Below are positions 1 to 8,034 of a stretch of 42,489 nucleotides of DNA, in pieces; position 1 is the stretch's first letter, and each line of letters starts with the position of its first letter. This stretch comes from an uncultured Mucilaginibacter sp. (GTDB lineage: Bacteria > Bacteroidota > Bacteroidia > Sphingobacteriales > Sphingobacteriaceae). The position numbers were made by a program, and so were the translations under genes. The stretch covers positions 1-42,489 of the forward strand of contig NZ_CAMLHX010000033.1 of assembly GCF_946479965.1 (NCBI RefSeq), in the 5' to 3' direction. The notes beneath the pieces are model-generated. The model had not been told where the DNA came from, did not search any database, and saw only the letters and a list, made by a program, of their open reading frames with translations.

Positions 1-618
1 CTGGCCCTTATTGATAAAAAAGTGGTGATTATTGCGGCGGATCTGAGACGCTCAAAACTGCACAAGACTTTCAATATGACAAACGAAGTAGGTTTGAGCA
101 ATTATCTGATTAATCAAAAAACGCTTGATGATATTATAACGCCTACCGAGCAGGAGAATATGGATTTTATATCATCAGGCCCTGTTCCGCCCAATCCATC
201 TGAACTATTGCACACCAAAAAAATGGCAGAATTGGTAGATGAATTACGTAACAGGTATGACATAATTCTAATTGATACCGCCCCCGTGGGCCTGGTTTCT
301 GATGCTATACCGTTGATAAGATTGAGCGACATTAATGTTTTTGTGATACGTTCAGGCAAATCAAAATATTACGCTGCAACAATACCTCAAAAAATAGCCA
401 GCGAGTATCATTTAGATAATACTGTTATAGTGCTTAATGCCTTTAAAGAAGATATTTTGCACTCCAGGTATTATACCACAAAATTCACCGGCGAAGGTTA
501 CAACAGTCGCTACTATTATTATTCCGATTATTCCGGATATGAAAGTCAGGGATATTATGTTGACGATGAGGATAAAAAGCGATGGTGGAAAATAGGAAGC
601 TGGTTTAAATCAAACTAA
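1..618 (+). CDS. Wzc/CpsD-like polysaccharide tyrosine kinase, C-terminal part (5' truncated)
   Basis: The frame is open from base 1, so the gene begins upstream; 205 residues are visible. This is the cytoplasmic kinase part of a bacterial tyrosine kinase of the polysaccharide co-polymerase type, which controls chain length and export in Wzx/Wzy-type systems. Visible are a Walker A' segment (VVIIAADLRR, visible residues 8-17), a Walker B segment (IILIDTAP, about 88-95) and a C-terminal tail with eleven tyrosines in 30 residues (nt 469-558), the usual autophosphorylation cluster. The first Asp of the classical DxDxR motif is Ala here; I recall similar substitutions in Bacteroidota relatives. 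The Walker A motif and the membrane/Wzz part lie outside the window. The nusG-like gene starts 12 bases downstream, so the two are probably cotranscribed. Confidence 0.9.
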   Translation: MALIDKKVVIIAADLRRSKLHKTFNMTNEVGLSNYLINQKTLDDIITPTEQENMDFISSGPVPPNPSELLHTKKMAELVDELRNRYDIILIDTAPVGLVSDAIPLIRLSDINVFVIRSGKSKYYAATIPQKIASEYHLDNTVIVLNAFKEDILHSRYYTTKFTGEGYNSRYYYYSDYSGYESQGYYVDDEDKKRWWKIGSWFKSN

Positions 619-629
619 GCTGCTGCCAA

Positions 630-1145
630 ATGATCCAACCATTAAACACAGGTGTGCGCAAGTGGTATCCGGTATGTACAATGCCGCGTGCTGAAAAGAA
701 AGCTTATCAGGCATTGATCAATAAGGGCTTACAGGCCTACCTGCCCTTGCATCGCCAGCAAAAACAATGGAGCGACAGAAAAAAATGGGTAGAAGAGCCT
801 TTGATCAAATCGTACCTTTTTGTTAATATTAATGAGCACGAAAAAACGGAGGTATTGATGACGAAGGGTATTTCGCGGTTCATTTATTTTTCAGACAAAA
901 TAGCCAGCATGCCCGATCGACAGATCAATGACCTTAAACTTTTACTGGCTAGCTCATTTGAGTTAGAAATTACCCAGGAAGACCTGCAAGCGGGAGAAAA
1001 AGTTGTAATTAAGGCAGGCGCGTTGAAAGGGTTAACGGGCGAAATTTTGTCATACCGGTCGCAAAAGCAATTGGCGCTACGGCTTGAAAATCTGGGCTGC
1101 TCTATTATTGTTAATGTTGCGGCAGAATTGATAGATAGATTATAA
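630..1145 (+). CDS. NusG-family transcription antiterminator (UpxY/RfaH-like)
   Basis: This 171-residue protein has an N-terminal NGN domain (about residues 10-108; KWYPVCTMPRAEKK, then the WSDRKKWVEEPL and SYLFVN segments typical of capsule-locus NusG paralogues) and a C-terminal KOW-like domain (about 118-165, with GEKVVIKAGALKG). Family knowledge: such specialised NusG paralogues bind RNA polymerase at the start of long polysaccharide operons and suppress premature termination. The position fits, with a gap-free run of about 26 kb following. A perfect 13-bp inverted repeat begins at its stop codon. It is too divergent in context to be the housekeeping nusG, which normally sits beside secE and rplK. 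Whether it acts on this operon is inferred from location. Confidence 0.9.
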   Translation: MIQPLNTGVRKWYPVCTMPRAEKKAYQALINKGLQAYLPLHRQQKQWSDRKKWVEEPLIKSYLFVNINEHEKTEVLMTKGISRFIYFSDKIASMPDRQINDLKLLLASSFELEITQEDLQAGEKVVIKAGALKGLTGEILSYRSQKQLALRLENLGCSIIVNVAAELIDRL

Positions 1146-1184
1146 AAGATAAAACAGTTATATTAAAGCTATTTTATCTTTTAT
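1142..1184 (+). terminator. AT-rich 13-bp perfect inverted repeat after nusG-like gene
   Basis: Arms at 1142-1154 and 1172-1184 are perfectly complementary (core AAAAGATAAAA / TTTTATCTTTT) with a 17-base loop. The 5' arm contains the stop codon of the nusG-like gene. The stem has only one G-C pair per arm and no separate U-tract, so it would be a weak intrinsic terminator or pause hairpin. It is the only clear hairpin I see before the long run of overlapping genes. Confidence 0.5.
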
Positions 1185-1268
1185 GTGTACTTAATAAAGT
1201 ATTGATAATTAATAAGTTAAATTTTACAAATGTGACTTACGGGGCGAAGCTGTGTATAAACCACAACT
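1185..1268 (+). promoter_or_regulatory. Leader region before the long polysaccharide operon
   Basis: About 84 AT-rich bases separate the hairpin from the asnB-like start. A TAAATTTT at 1218-1225 is one base away from the Bacteroidota -7 element TAnnTTTG, but I see no well-spaced -33 element. A GC-rich patch, GGGGCGAAGCTGTG near 1241-1254, stands out from its surroundings and loosely resembles an ops-type element. Neither can be called firmly. Confidence 0.25.
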
Positions 1269-3053
1269 ATGTGTAGGATAGCGGGAGTAGTTAATAAAAA
1301 TTTGAATGAGGCTGATGGCCTGCAAAAGGTGAAAGCTATGTGCAGTGCATTGCAGCACGGTGGCCCTGACGATGAAGGCATATTTGTGGCCGAAAGCGGA
1401 TTGTTATTCGGTCATCGCAGGCTTTCAATAATCGATCTGAGCAATAACGGACATCAGCCCATGGCTGATGCGGATACAAGGGCGTGGATCACATTTAACG
1501 GCGAAATATATAATTACCCGGCCTTAAAAGCCGAGTTAGTTGCCATGGGTGCCGTATTTAAGTCGGATACGGATACGGAGGTTATTATACAAGCCTATTT
1601 GCACTGGGACGTTGCCGCATTTGATAAGCTGCGCGGAATTTTCGCTTTTGCTTTATTTGATATCAGGAAAAACTTGACCTACCTGGTGCGCGATAGTATG
1701 GGGGTTAAGCCCTTATATTATCACATAAACAAAGGCGAACTTAGTTTTGCTTCGGAAGTGCGGGCCTTTAAAGCTGCCGGTATTGCTACGGTAGACGATC
1801 CGTCATGGCGCATCAGGTTTTTGGCATTCGGGCACGTACCCGAGCCAGATACTACATTAAAAGGTGTATTATCCCTACGAAAAGGAAATATGTTATGCTG
1901 GGACAACGGTAAACAAAGCTTTACTATTCAATCCTATCGTAAGTCCCCATCAGCAGTAAAAATAACAGGCATTAACGAGGCGCATGCGGCTATTGCAAAC
2001 GCTTTAAGGGTAGCGGTAAAACGGCAGTTGATTGCAGATGCACCGATTGGGGTGTTTTTAAGCGGAGGTATAGACTCCAGTTTGCTTACGCTGCTTGCCG
2101 CTAAAGAAAAACATGACCAGCTAAAAACGATCTCTATTTTCTTTAATGAAAAGGCTTATGATGAGCACGCTTTTCAGGAAATAGTGACGAAAGAAATATC
2201 AGGACAAAATTTCTCGCACCTTATAACGCAGCAAGAGTTTAACGGTTGTTTACCTGATATTGTAACTGCAATGGATATGCCTACTACTGATGGCATTAAC
2301 ACGTGGTTTATTAGCAAGTACGCCAATCAGGATGGATTAAAAGCTGTTCTCTCCGGTTTGGGTGCCGACGAACTTTTTGGGGGCTATCCGTCATTTAAAA
2401 GAGTGGGGCTTATTCAGGCACTGCAAAAGTTACAGCCGTTTTTATTTAAAGCCGCGGGCGGTATATTGAGCGATCGATATAAGAAAATATCCTATTTAGC
2501 CAACCCCGGTCCGCTTGCTTTATATTTAGCAATGAGGGCTATTTTTACGTCTGCAGACATTGCCAAACTGCTCGATTGCGATGAAGAACAAGTTAACCAC
2601 GAACTTTTTGGGCTAAATATCGGTTTAGAAAAAAGCCTTCGGAACGAAGAGCTGGCATCGTGGCTTGAAAGCAACATATACATGCAGAACCAGTTGCTGC
2701 GCGATACCGACGTGATGAGCATGAGCCACGGGTTAGAGGTAAGAGTTCCTTTTTTAGATGAAGATTTCCAGAGAGTTGTACATAGCATCTCACCATCTCT
2801 ACTGTTTAATAAGGCCCAGCCAAAAAAAATACTGATAGAAAGTTTCGAAAATGTTTTGCCCCGGGCTGTGTGGGACAGACCAAAAATGGGCTTTTCATTC
2901 CCCTTGCAACAGTGGATGCAAACCCATAGTCAGATCGGTGATGAAAACTTTTACACCGGCAATTACGCTAAAGGCATCATCAGAAATTTTAAAAATAACA
3001 AAACGCATTGGTCAAAGGCATTTGCGCTTTATTTGACCCAATTACATGCGTAA
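1269..3053 (+). CDS. asnB: Glutamine-dependent asparagine synthase-like amidotransferase
   Basis: This 594-residue protein has an N-terminal class II glutamine amidotransferase domain with catalytic Cys2 exposed after Met removal (MCRIAGVV), NGEIYNY at about 77-83 and RDSMGVKPLYY at 141-151. The C-terminal synthase domain carries the PP-loop SGGIDSS at 265-271. Length matches the AsnB family. Inside polysaccharide loci such proteins are often thought to amidate a sugar acid or another precursor rather than make asparagine; that is inference here. The gene overlaps the next glycosyltransferase by 8 bases, tying it to the operon. The start at 1269 is fixed by the required Cys at position 2. Confidence 0.92.
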   Translation: MCRIAGVVNKNLNEADGLQKVKAMCSALQHGGPDDEGIFVAESGLLFGHRRLSIIDLSNNGHQPMADADTRAWITFNGEIYNYPALKAELVAMGAVFKSDTDTEVIIQAYLHWDVAAFDKLRGIFAFALFDIRKNLTYLVRDSMGVKPLYYHINKGELSFASEVRAFKAAGIATVDDPSWRIRFLAFGHVPEPDTTLKGVLSLRKGNMLCWDNGKQSFTIQSYRKSPSAVKITGINEAHAAIANALRVAVKRQLIADAPIGVFLSGGIDSSLLTLLAAKEKHDQLKTISIFFNEKAYDEHAFQEIVTKEISGQNFSHLITQQEFNGCLPDIVTAMDMPTTDGINTWFISKYANQDGLKAVLSGLGADELFGGYPSFKRVGLIQALQKLQPFLFKAAGGILSDRYKKISYLANPGPLALYLAMRAIFTSADIAKLLDCDEEQVNHELFGLNIGLEKSLRNEELASWLESNIYMQNQLLRDTDVMSMSHGLEVRVPFLDEDFQRVVHSISPSLLFNKAQPKKILIESFENVLPRAVWDRPKMGFSFPLQQWMQTHSQIGDENFYTGNYAKGIIRNFKNNKTHWSKAFALYLTQLHA

Positions 3054-4170
3054 TAAGATAGCCCTTTTTAGTTTGCAAACTTTCAGCACTACGGGTGGCA
3101 TCCAAAAAATGACCCGCACTTTGGCTTTTTCTATGAACGAGATAGCCGGGCGGCACAAATTTAATTTTGCCTTATGGTCTGTTTACGACCGTGATGAACA
3201 CCTCATGCCTAAATATTTGTCTCCAGGCAATTTTAAAGGCTTCAGCGCCAACCGCATTCAATTTATTGTAGCAGCAATTAAACTGGGCCGGCAATGCGAT
3301 ACAATAGTTTTAAGTCATATTAATTTAGCCGTTGTAGGCCTTGCAATAAAACTGTTTAATCCTAAATGCCATGTTATGCTGATTGCCCACGGCATTGAAG
3401 TTTGGCGACCGGTAAGTTTGTTCAAAAGATTATTTCTGAAAAAAAGCGATAAGATAATTTGCGTGAGCCAGTTTACCCGCGCTGAAGTTGTAAGATGGCA
3501 CAAAGTAAACCCGGCTAAATGCGCAGTTTTAAATAACGCCATAGATCCCTTTATGAAATTACCGGTTAACCTTGGCAAACCGGCTCATTTATTAGAACGG
3601 TATGGGTTAACGTCCCAACACGACATTTTATTTACCCTTACCCGCCTGGCTAACACTGAGCAATATAAAGGGTATGATCAGGTAATAAGATCATTATGTA
3701 AATTAAGGCTCAAATTTCCGGGAATAAGGTATGTTTTAGGGGGACAATATGACGAGAAAGAGAAGCTGCGTATTACCAACTTAATTAAAAAGCACGGCGT
3801 TGAGGAATTAGTAATTTTATCGGGATTTATAAGTGAAGAGGAATTGGCCCAACATTTTTTAATGGCTGATCTGTTTATATTGCCCAGTAAAAAAGAAGGG
3901 TTCGGGATAGTTTTTATTGAGGCCCTCGCCTGTGGGTTGCCTGTAATTTGCGGCAATACAGATGGCAGTTTGGATGCCATAAAACAGGGTAAATTAGGTA
4001 CGGCTATCAATCCGGATGACCCGGATGAGTTACAGACCGAAGTATTAAAATATTTGGAAAACAGGCTTAGCGTTGTCGAACGCGGGCATTTACAGCAAGA
4101 ATGTTTGAGCTATTTTAATAGCGATAGTTATACACAACAACTTGAAAAGCTACTTATAAATGAACGATAG
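3046..4170 (+). CDS. GT4-family glycosyltransferase
   Basis: This 374-residue GT-B fold glycosyltransferase shows the N-terminal glycine loop TTGGIQ (about 15-20), the SKxEGFG region and the retaining GT4 pair E284-x7-E292 (EGFGIVFIE) followed by ALACGLPVI. It would add a sugar from a nucleotide donor to the growing lipid-linked glycan on the cytoplasmic side. The specific sugar cannot be read from the sequence. It overlaps asnB by 8 bases and the Wzm-like gene by 11 bases, so translation is probably coupled. Confidence 0.93.
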   Translation: MRNKIALFSLQTFSTTGGIQKMTRTLAFSMNEIAGRHKFNFALWSVYDRDEHLMPKYLSPGNFKGFSANRIQFIVAAIKLGRQCDTIVLSHINLAVVGLAIKLFNPKCHVMLIAHGIEVWRPVSLFKRLFLKKSDKIICVSQFTRAEVVRWHKVNPAKCAVLNNAIDPFMKLPVNLGKPAHLLERYGLTSQHDILFTLTRLANTEQYKGYDQVIRSLCKLRLKFPGIRYVLGGQYDEKEKLRITNLIKKHGVEELVILSGFISEEELAQHFLMADLFILPSKKEGFGIVFIEALACGLPVICGNTDGSLDAIKQGKLGTAINPDDPDELQTEVLKYLENRLSVVERGHLQQECLSYFNSDSYTQQLEKLLINER

Positions 4171-5023
4171 TACCCAACAGGAATGGGATATTGAAATTAC
4201 TGCGAAAAGCCAGGCGCTACGCCTGGGCTTAAAAGACGTTTGGCAATATCGCGACCTGCTTTTATTATTGGTAAGGCGAGATTTTGTATCATTTTATAAG
4301 CAGACCATTTTAGGGCCAATTTGGTTTTTTGTGCAGCCCGTTATAACTATCTTAATTTATACCATAGTTTTTGGCACCCTGGCAGGCATACCTGTTGATG
4401 GCGTACCAAAGCCGCTATTTTACCTGGCGGGTACAATTATCTGGAATTACTTTTCTGAATGTATAACCAAAACTTCAACGGTATTTAAAGATAATTCGGC
4501 TATGCTTGGTAAAGTTTACTTTCCGCGGCTTATTATGCCATTGAGCATTGTGGCATCAAACCTTATCCGTTTTGGTATACAGTTTGTGCTTTTCATTATC
4601 CTGCTAATAGGTTATAGCGTCTCGGGAACAGATTTTGCACCCAACGCGTATCTGCTGCTGCTGCCTTTACTAATACTACTTGTTGCTGCCCTGGGGCTTG
4701 GCTTGGGTATGCTTATATCAGCGGTGACAACCAAATATCGCGACCTGGCGTTTGTAGTGTCGTTTGGTGTGCCCTTGCTTATGTATACAACAACGGTGAT
4801 ATATCCCCTGTCGGCTGTAATAAACAAGTACCCAGCTTACAGTTGGATAATTAAATTTAATCCTATCACCGCTATTATTGAAACCATGAGATATGGTTTC
4901 TTTGGCAAAGGAACATTTAGTTGGGAACTGCTTGGGTATAGCAGTTTTGTAACATTAATAATTTTGTTGCTGGGTATGATTGTGTTTAATAAGGTGGAAA
5001 AATCTTTTGTTGATACTGTTTAA
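4160..5023 (+). CDS. wzm: Polysaccharide ABC exporter permease (Wzm-like)
   Basis: This 287-residue ABC-2 type membrane protein has about six hydrophobic segments (for example around 57-77, 88-105, 130-150, 160-185, 195-215 and 255-275). The N-terminal amphipathic stretch LLVRRDFVSFYKQTILGP before the first membrane span is characteristic of O-antigen/teichoic acid exporters. With the ATPase encoded directly downstream (TAATG junction) it would form the Wzm-Wzt transporter that carries undecaprenyl-linked polysaccharide across the inner membrane. The gene symbol reflects family role, not proven orthology. Confidence 0.92.
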   Translation: MNDSTQQEWDIEITAKSQALRLGLKDVWQYRDLLLLLVRRDFVSFYKQTILGPIWFFVQPVITILIYTIVFGTLAGIPVDGVPKPLFYLAGTIIWNYFSECITKTSTVFKDNSAMLGKVYFPRLIMPLSIVASNLIRFGIQFVLFIILLIGYSVSGTDFAPNAYLLLLPLLILLVAALGLGLGMLISAVTTKYRDLAFVVSFGVPLLMYTTTVIYPLSAVINKYPAYSWIIKFNPITAIIETMRYGFFGKGTFSWELLGYSSFVTLIILLLGMIVFNKVEKSFVDTV

Positions 5024-6306
5024 TGGCTAAAGTAATAAAGGTAGAAAATCTTTCAAAAGCCTATCAACTGGGCGATTTTGGTACCGGCACTGTTTCGCGC
5101 GACATTGAACGTACGTGGGCGAGATTGAGAGGCAAGGAAGATCCCTTCCTGAAGATAGGCGAAACCAATGACCGTTCCGTAAAAGGCACAAGTAATATGG
5201 TTTGGAGCCTAAAGGATCTGAACTTTGAAGTTGAACAGGGAGACGCGGTAGGAATTATAGGCCGTAACGGTGCAGGCAAAAGCACCCTGTTAAAGTTACT
5301 GAGCAGGGTTACCTCTCCTACCATCGGGTCAATAAAAATAAAGGGACGCATTGCCAGCTTATTAGAGGTGGGTACGGGTTTTCACCCCGAGTTAACCGGA
5401 AGGGAAAACATATTTCTGAACGGTGCCATATTAGGCATGCGCAAAGCCGAGATAAAGCGCAAGTTTGATGAGATAGTAAACTTTTCGGGCGTTGAACGCT
5501 ATATAGATACCCCTGTAAAACGCTATTCATCGGGCATGTATGTTCGCCTTGCATTTGCCGTTGCTGCTCATCTTGAATCAGAAATATTGATAGTGGACGA
5601 GGTGTTGGCTGTTGGCGATGCAGAGTTTCAGAAAAAATGTTTAGGAAAGATGGGCGCAATAAGTAAAGGCGAAGGAAGAACAGTGCTGTTTGTATCACAC
5701 AACATGTCAAGCATTGAGGCATTATGTAATAAAGGGATCTTGTTTGATAAAGCGCAGATCAAATACCAGGGCAACATTAAATCAACCGTAGGCTTTTACC
5801 TTAACAATGTTATAAATAACGCCAACCAAAGTATTACCGATTACCTTTTACAAAACATCAATACCGGCCTACGGGTTGACCAAATATTGGTCAATAACCA
5901 GTCGGAAACATCGGTAACCACAGATAACCATATGGTTAACCTTAAGTTTATTGGAACAGCGGCAGTTGATAGCCCCGTTGATATTGAAGTTTATTTGACT
6001 GATACTGTAAGCGCTAGTCCCTTGTTTTTTTGCAGTCTTAAATATTCGCAGGATATAGCCGTTGATGTTGCAAAGGGCCCGTTTGAGTTAAGTTTTAATA
6101 TGCACTTACCTGATAATATGTTCTCGGGGATTTATAACATGAACATAATGATAACGAAACCGGGTAGCCTGTTCTATTATAAAATTGAAAATCTTTTTAA
6201 ATTGAATATTGAAGGCAGCGCTTGTCCGAGTGGAAAAAAATATACACTGGCCGATAACGTAGGCTACGGATACCTTGATGTTGATGGCCTTGTTTACAAG
6301 AAGTAA
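5023..6306 (+). CDS. wzt: Polysaccharide ABC exporter ATPase with C-terminal cargo domain (Wzt-like)
   Basis: This 427-residue protein has an ABC ATPase domain (about 1-250) with Walker A GRNGAGKST at 80-88, signature YSSGMYVRLA at 168-177, Walker B EILIVDE at 187-193 and switch His226. A C-terminal beta-rich domain (about 275-427) resembles the Wzt carbohydrate-binding domain that recognises the modified end of the finished chain. The start codon shares its A with the stop of wzm (TAATG), the usual coupled arrangement. Presence of the C-terminal domain suggests chain-end recognition, as in O9a-type systems, and sits oddly with the Wzy-like polymerase in the same run. Confidence 0.93.
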   Translation: MAKVIKVENLSKAYQLGDFGTGTVSRDIERTWARLRGKEDPFLKIGETNDRSVKGTSNMVWSLKDLNFEVEQGDAVGIIGRNGAGKSTLLKLLSRVTSPTIGSIKIKGRIASLLEVGTGFHPELTGRENIFLNGAILGMRKAEIKRKFDEIVNFSGVERYIDTPVKRYSSGMYVRLAFAVAAHLESEILIVDEVLAVGDAEFQKKCLGKMGAISKGEGRTVLFVSHNMSSIEALCNKGILFDKAQIKYQGNIKSTVGFYLNNVINNANQSITDYLLQNINTGLRVDQILVNNQSETSVTTDNHMVNLKFIGTAAVDSPVDIEVYLTDTVSASPLFFCSLKYSQDIAVDVAKGPFELSFNMHLPDNMFSGIYNMNIMITKPGSLFYYKIENLFKLNIEGSACPSGKKYTLADNVGYGYLDVDGLVYKK

Positions 6307-7102
6307 AATACCGGGTTACCAGCTTCTTAAAAAGCTCTATTTTCTATCGAAAAACGCCTTGTCGGGCTTTTTTATCAATTTTTATTTATTCAAGATTCAA
6401 AGTGCAGACCTGCAAAATCAAAGTGACAAAAAAATAATATCGTTTTGTTTATATGGTAACAGTCAAAAATATTTTTCGAACATCACTACTTGTATAAACA
6501 GTTATCACCAAAAATTTGAAGGATGGATAATACGTGTATACGTTAGCCGCGACCTGCCTGCGGAAACCCTAAACCTGTTAAAAACCCTGGGGTGCGAACT
6601 GGTAATTATGAACAGCACCGGCATTGATAACAGGTACATGTTTTGGCGCTTTTTGGTATTGGATGATACTAACGTTTATTGCGCCATTATAAGGGATATT
6701 GATTCCGTTGCATCTGACAGGGAAAAAATAATGGTTGATAAATGGATGGCTTCGGGTAAAAAACTACATATTATTCGCGATCATCCTTCACATATATCAT
6801 TAATAATGGGCGGCTTATGGGGAGTAAACACCCATAATATTAACCAGAACATTAAAGCAAAAATGTTGGGCTTTAAAAAGCTGGATGAATTTGGTATGGA
6901 CCAGTCTTTTTTAGAGATGATATACCACGAAACTTTCCCGGATATATATGTGAATGACATATATAATCGCTTTCCGGATGAACAGGCTGATGTAATGCCG
7001 CATGACGATTACGATTTTTTTATAGGCGAAATAAACAGTGAGCATCCGCATAAGGAACGCCATTTGAAAGAGCTTGTCGATTTCTACAAACAGGAAAAAT
7101 AG
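6275..7102 (+). CDS. Uncharacterised probable glycosyltransferase
   Basis: This 275-residue protein is of a type I have seen in polysaccharide loci but cannot assign to a CAZy family. It has a basic/hydrophobic N-terminus, then a DxD-like element in IIRDIDSVASDRE (138-150), a conserved-looking IIRDHPSH (166-173), MGGLWG (178-183) and a FIGEI near the C-terminus. RDIDS would be a plausible metal/nucleotide-sugar site of a GT-A fold. The longest start overlaps wzt by 32 bases; ATG at 6284 is an alternative. It ends in TAGTG, coupled to the next GT2 gene. Function as a glycosyltransferase is inferred. Confidence 0.65.
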   Translation: MMLMALFTRSKIPGYQLLKKLYFLSKNALSGFFINFYLFKIQSADLQNQSDKKIISFCLYGNSQKYFSNITTCINSYHQKFEGWIIRVYVSRDLPAETLNLLKTLGCELVIMNSTGIDNRYMFWRFLVLDDTNVYCAIIRDIDSVASDREKIMVDKWMASGKKLHIIRDHPSHISLIMGGLWGVNTHNINQNIKAKMLGFKKLDEFGMDQSFLEMIYHETFPDIYVNDIYNRFPDEQADVMPHDDYDFFIGEINSEHPHKERHLKELVDFYKQEK

Positions 7103-8034
7103 TGCTACCTGATAGAAACGAACGAATAATAAGTCATTTTGCCGGGATAAAAAACTGGCCGAAAATATCAGTGGTTACGCCAAGTTATAATCAGGCTGGT
7201 TTTTTAGAAGAGACCATTCTATCTGTGACCAATCAGAATTATCCTAACCTGGAGTATATAGTTATTGATGGCGGCAGTACCGACGGCAGTGTTGACATCA
7301 TAAAAAAACATGAATCCAAATTAAGCTATTGGAGCAGCGAAAAAGATAATGGTTTATATGACGCCATTAATAAGGGGTTTAAGGTAGCTACAGGTGAGAT
7401 TTTGATGTGGATAAACTCTGATGATCTGCTGATGCCGATGTCGCTGTTTAGTGTTGGCGAGATCTTTATGAAACACAGTGAGGTAAATTGGATAACCGGT
7501 ATAAGTGTGTCCCTTGACGAACGAAGCCGGATAATCGGTGCCGACAGGGCCAAAAGTTTTTCGAAATTTGATTTTTACACCTATAATTTTTATTGGTTGC
7601 AGCAGGAATCTACGGCATGGCGCAAAAGTCTGTGGGATGAAGCAGGTGGTTACATAAGCACCGATCTGTCATTAGCCGCAGACCTTGAACTTTGGGTACG
7701 TTTCTTTCGCAAAGCCAATTTATACCCTGCCGATGTAATGATAGGTAGCTTTAGGATGCGCGCCTCTGATCAGAAGTCACTTGATGGCCTGGATGATTAT
7801 TTAGCTCAGGCAAAACGAGTGATAGATGATGAGATCAAAACATTAGATACCAGCACAAGGGCATCCTTAAAACGGCTGAATGCTATAGCCCAAATAAAAA
7901 AGATATTACACCACACTTATATCTTCGACCTTGATATAATCAGGCGCGTCCTCGACAAAATTAGTCGCGATATACATAAACGGCCCAGACGGATACAGAT
8001 AGACCGTTTTACGCAGGAATTTACCATTGTATAA
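7102..8034 (+). CDS. GT2-family glycosyltransferase
   Basis: This 310-residue GT-A glycosyltransferase has the N-terminal segment VVTPSYNQ, the donor-binding DGGSTDGS (56-63) and NSDD (105-108), the DxD-equivalent. The GTG start at 7102 is the only plausible initiator before the conserved segment and shares its G with the upstream TAG stop. It is closely related to the next gene: the first about 110 residues share an ordered series of identical motifs (NWPKIS, QNYPNLEYI, SEKD, WINSDDLL). Sugar specificity cannot be read. Confidence 0.92.
   Translation: MLPDRNERIISHFAGIKNWPKISVVTPSYNQAGFLEETILSVTNQNYPNLEYIVIDGGSTDGSVDIIKKHESKLSYWSSEKDNGLYDAINKGFKVATGEILMWINSDDLLMPMSLFSVGEIFMKHSEVNWITGISVSLDERSRIIGADRAKSFSKFDFYTYNFYWLQQESTAWRKSLWDEAGGYISTDLSLAADLELWVRFFRKANLYPADVMIGSFRMRASDQKSLDGLDDYLAQAKRVIDDEIKTLDTSTRASLKRLNAIAQIKKILHHTYIFDLDIIRRVLDKISRDIHKRPRRIQIDRFTQEFTIV

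Noticed and set aside
1241..1254. ops/JUMPstart element
   Set aside because: GGGGCGAAGCTGTG shares only scattered bases with the enterobacterial ops core; kept as a hint in the leader entry, not as a called site.
5318..5722. 134-codon minus-strand frame within wzt
   Set aside because: Lies fully inside the conserved ATPase domain of wzt and has no recognisable feature.
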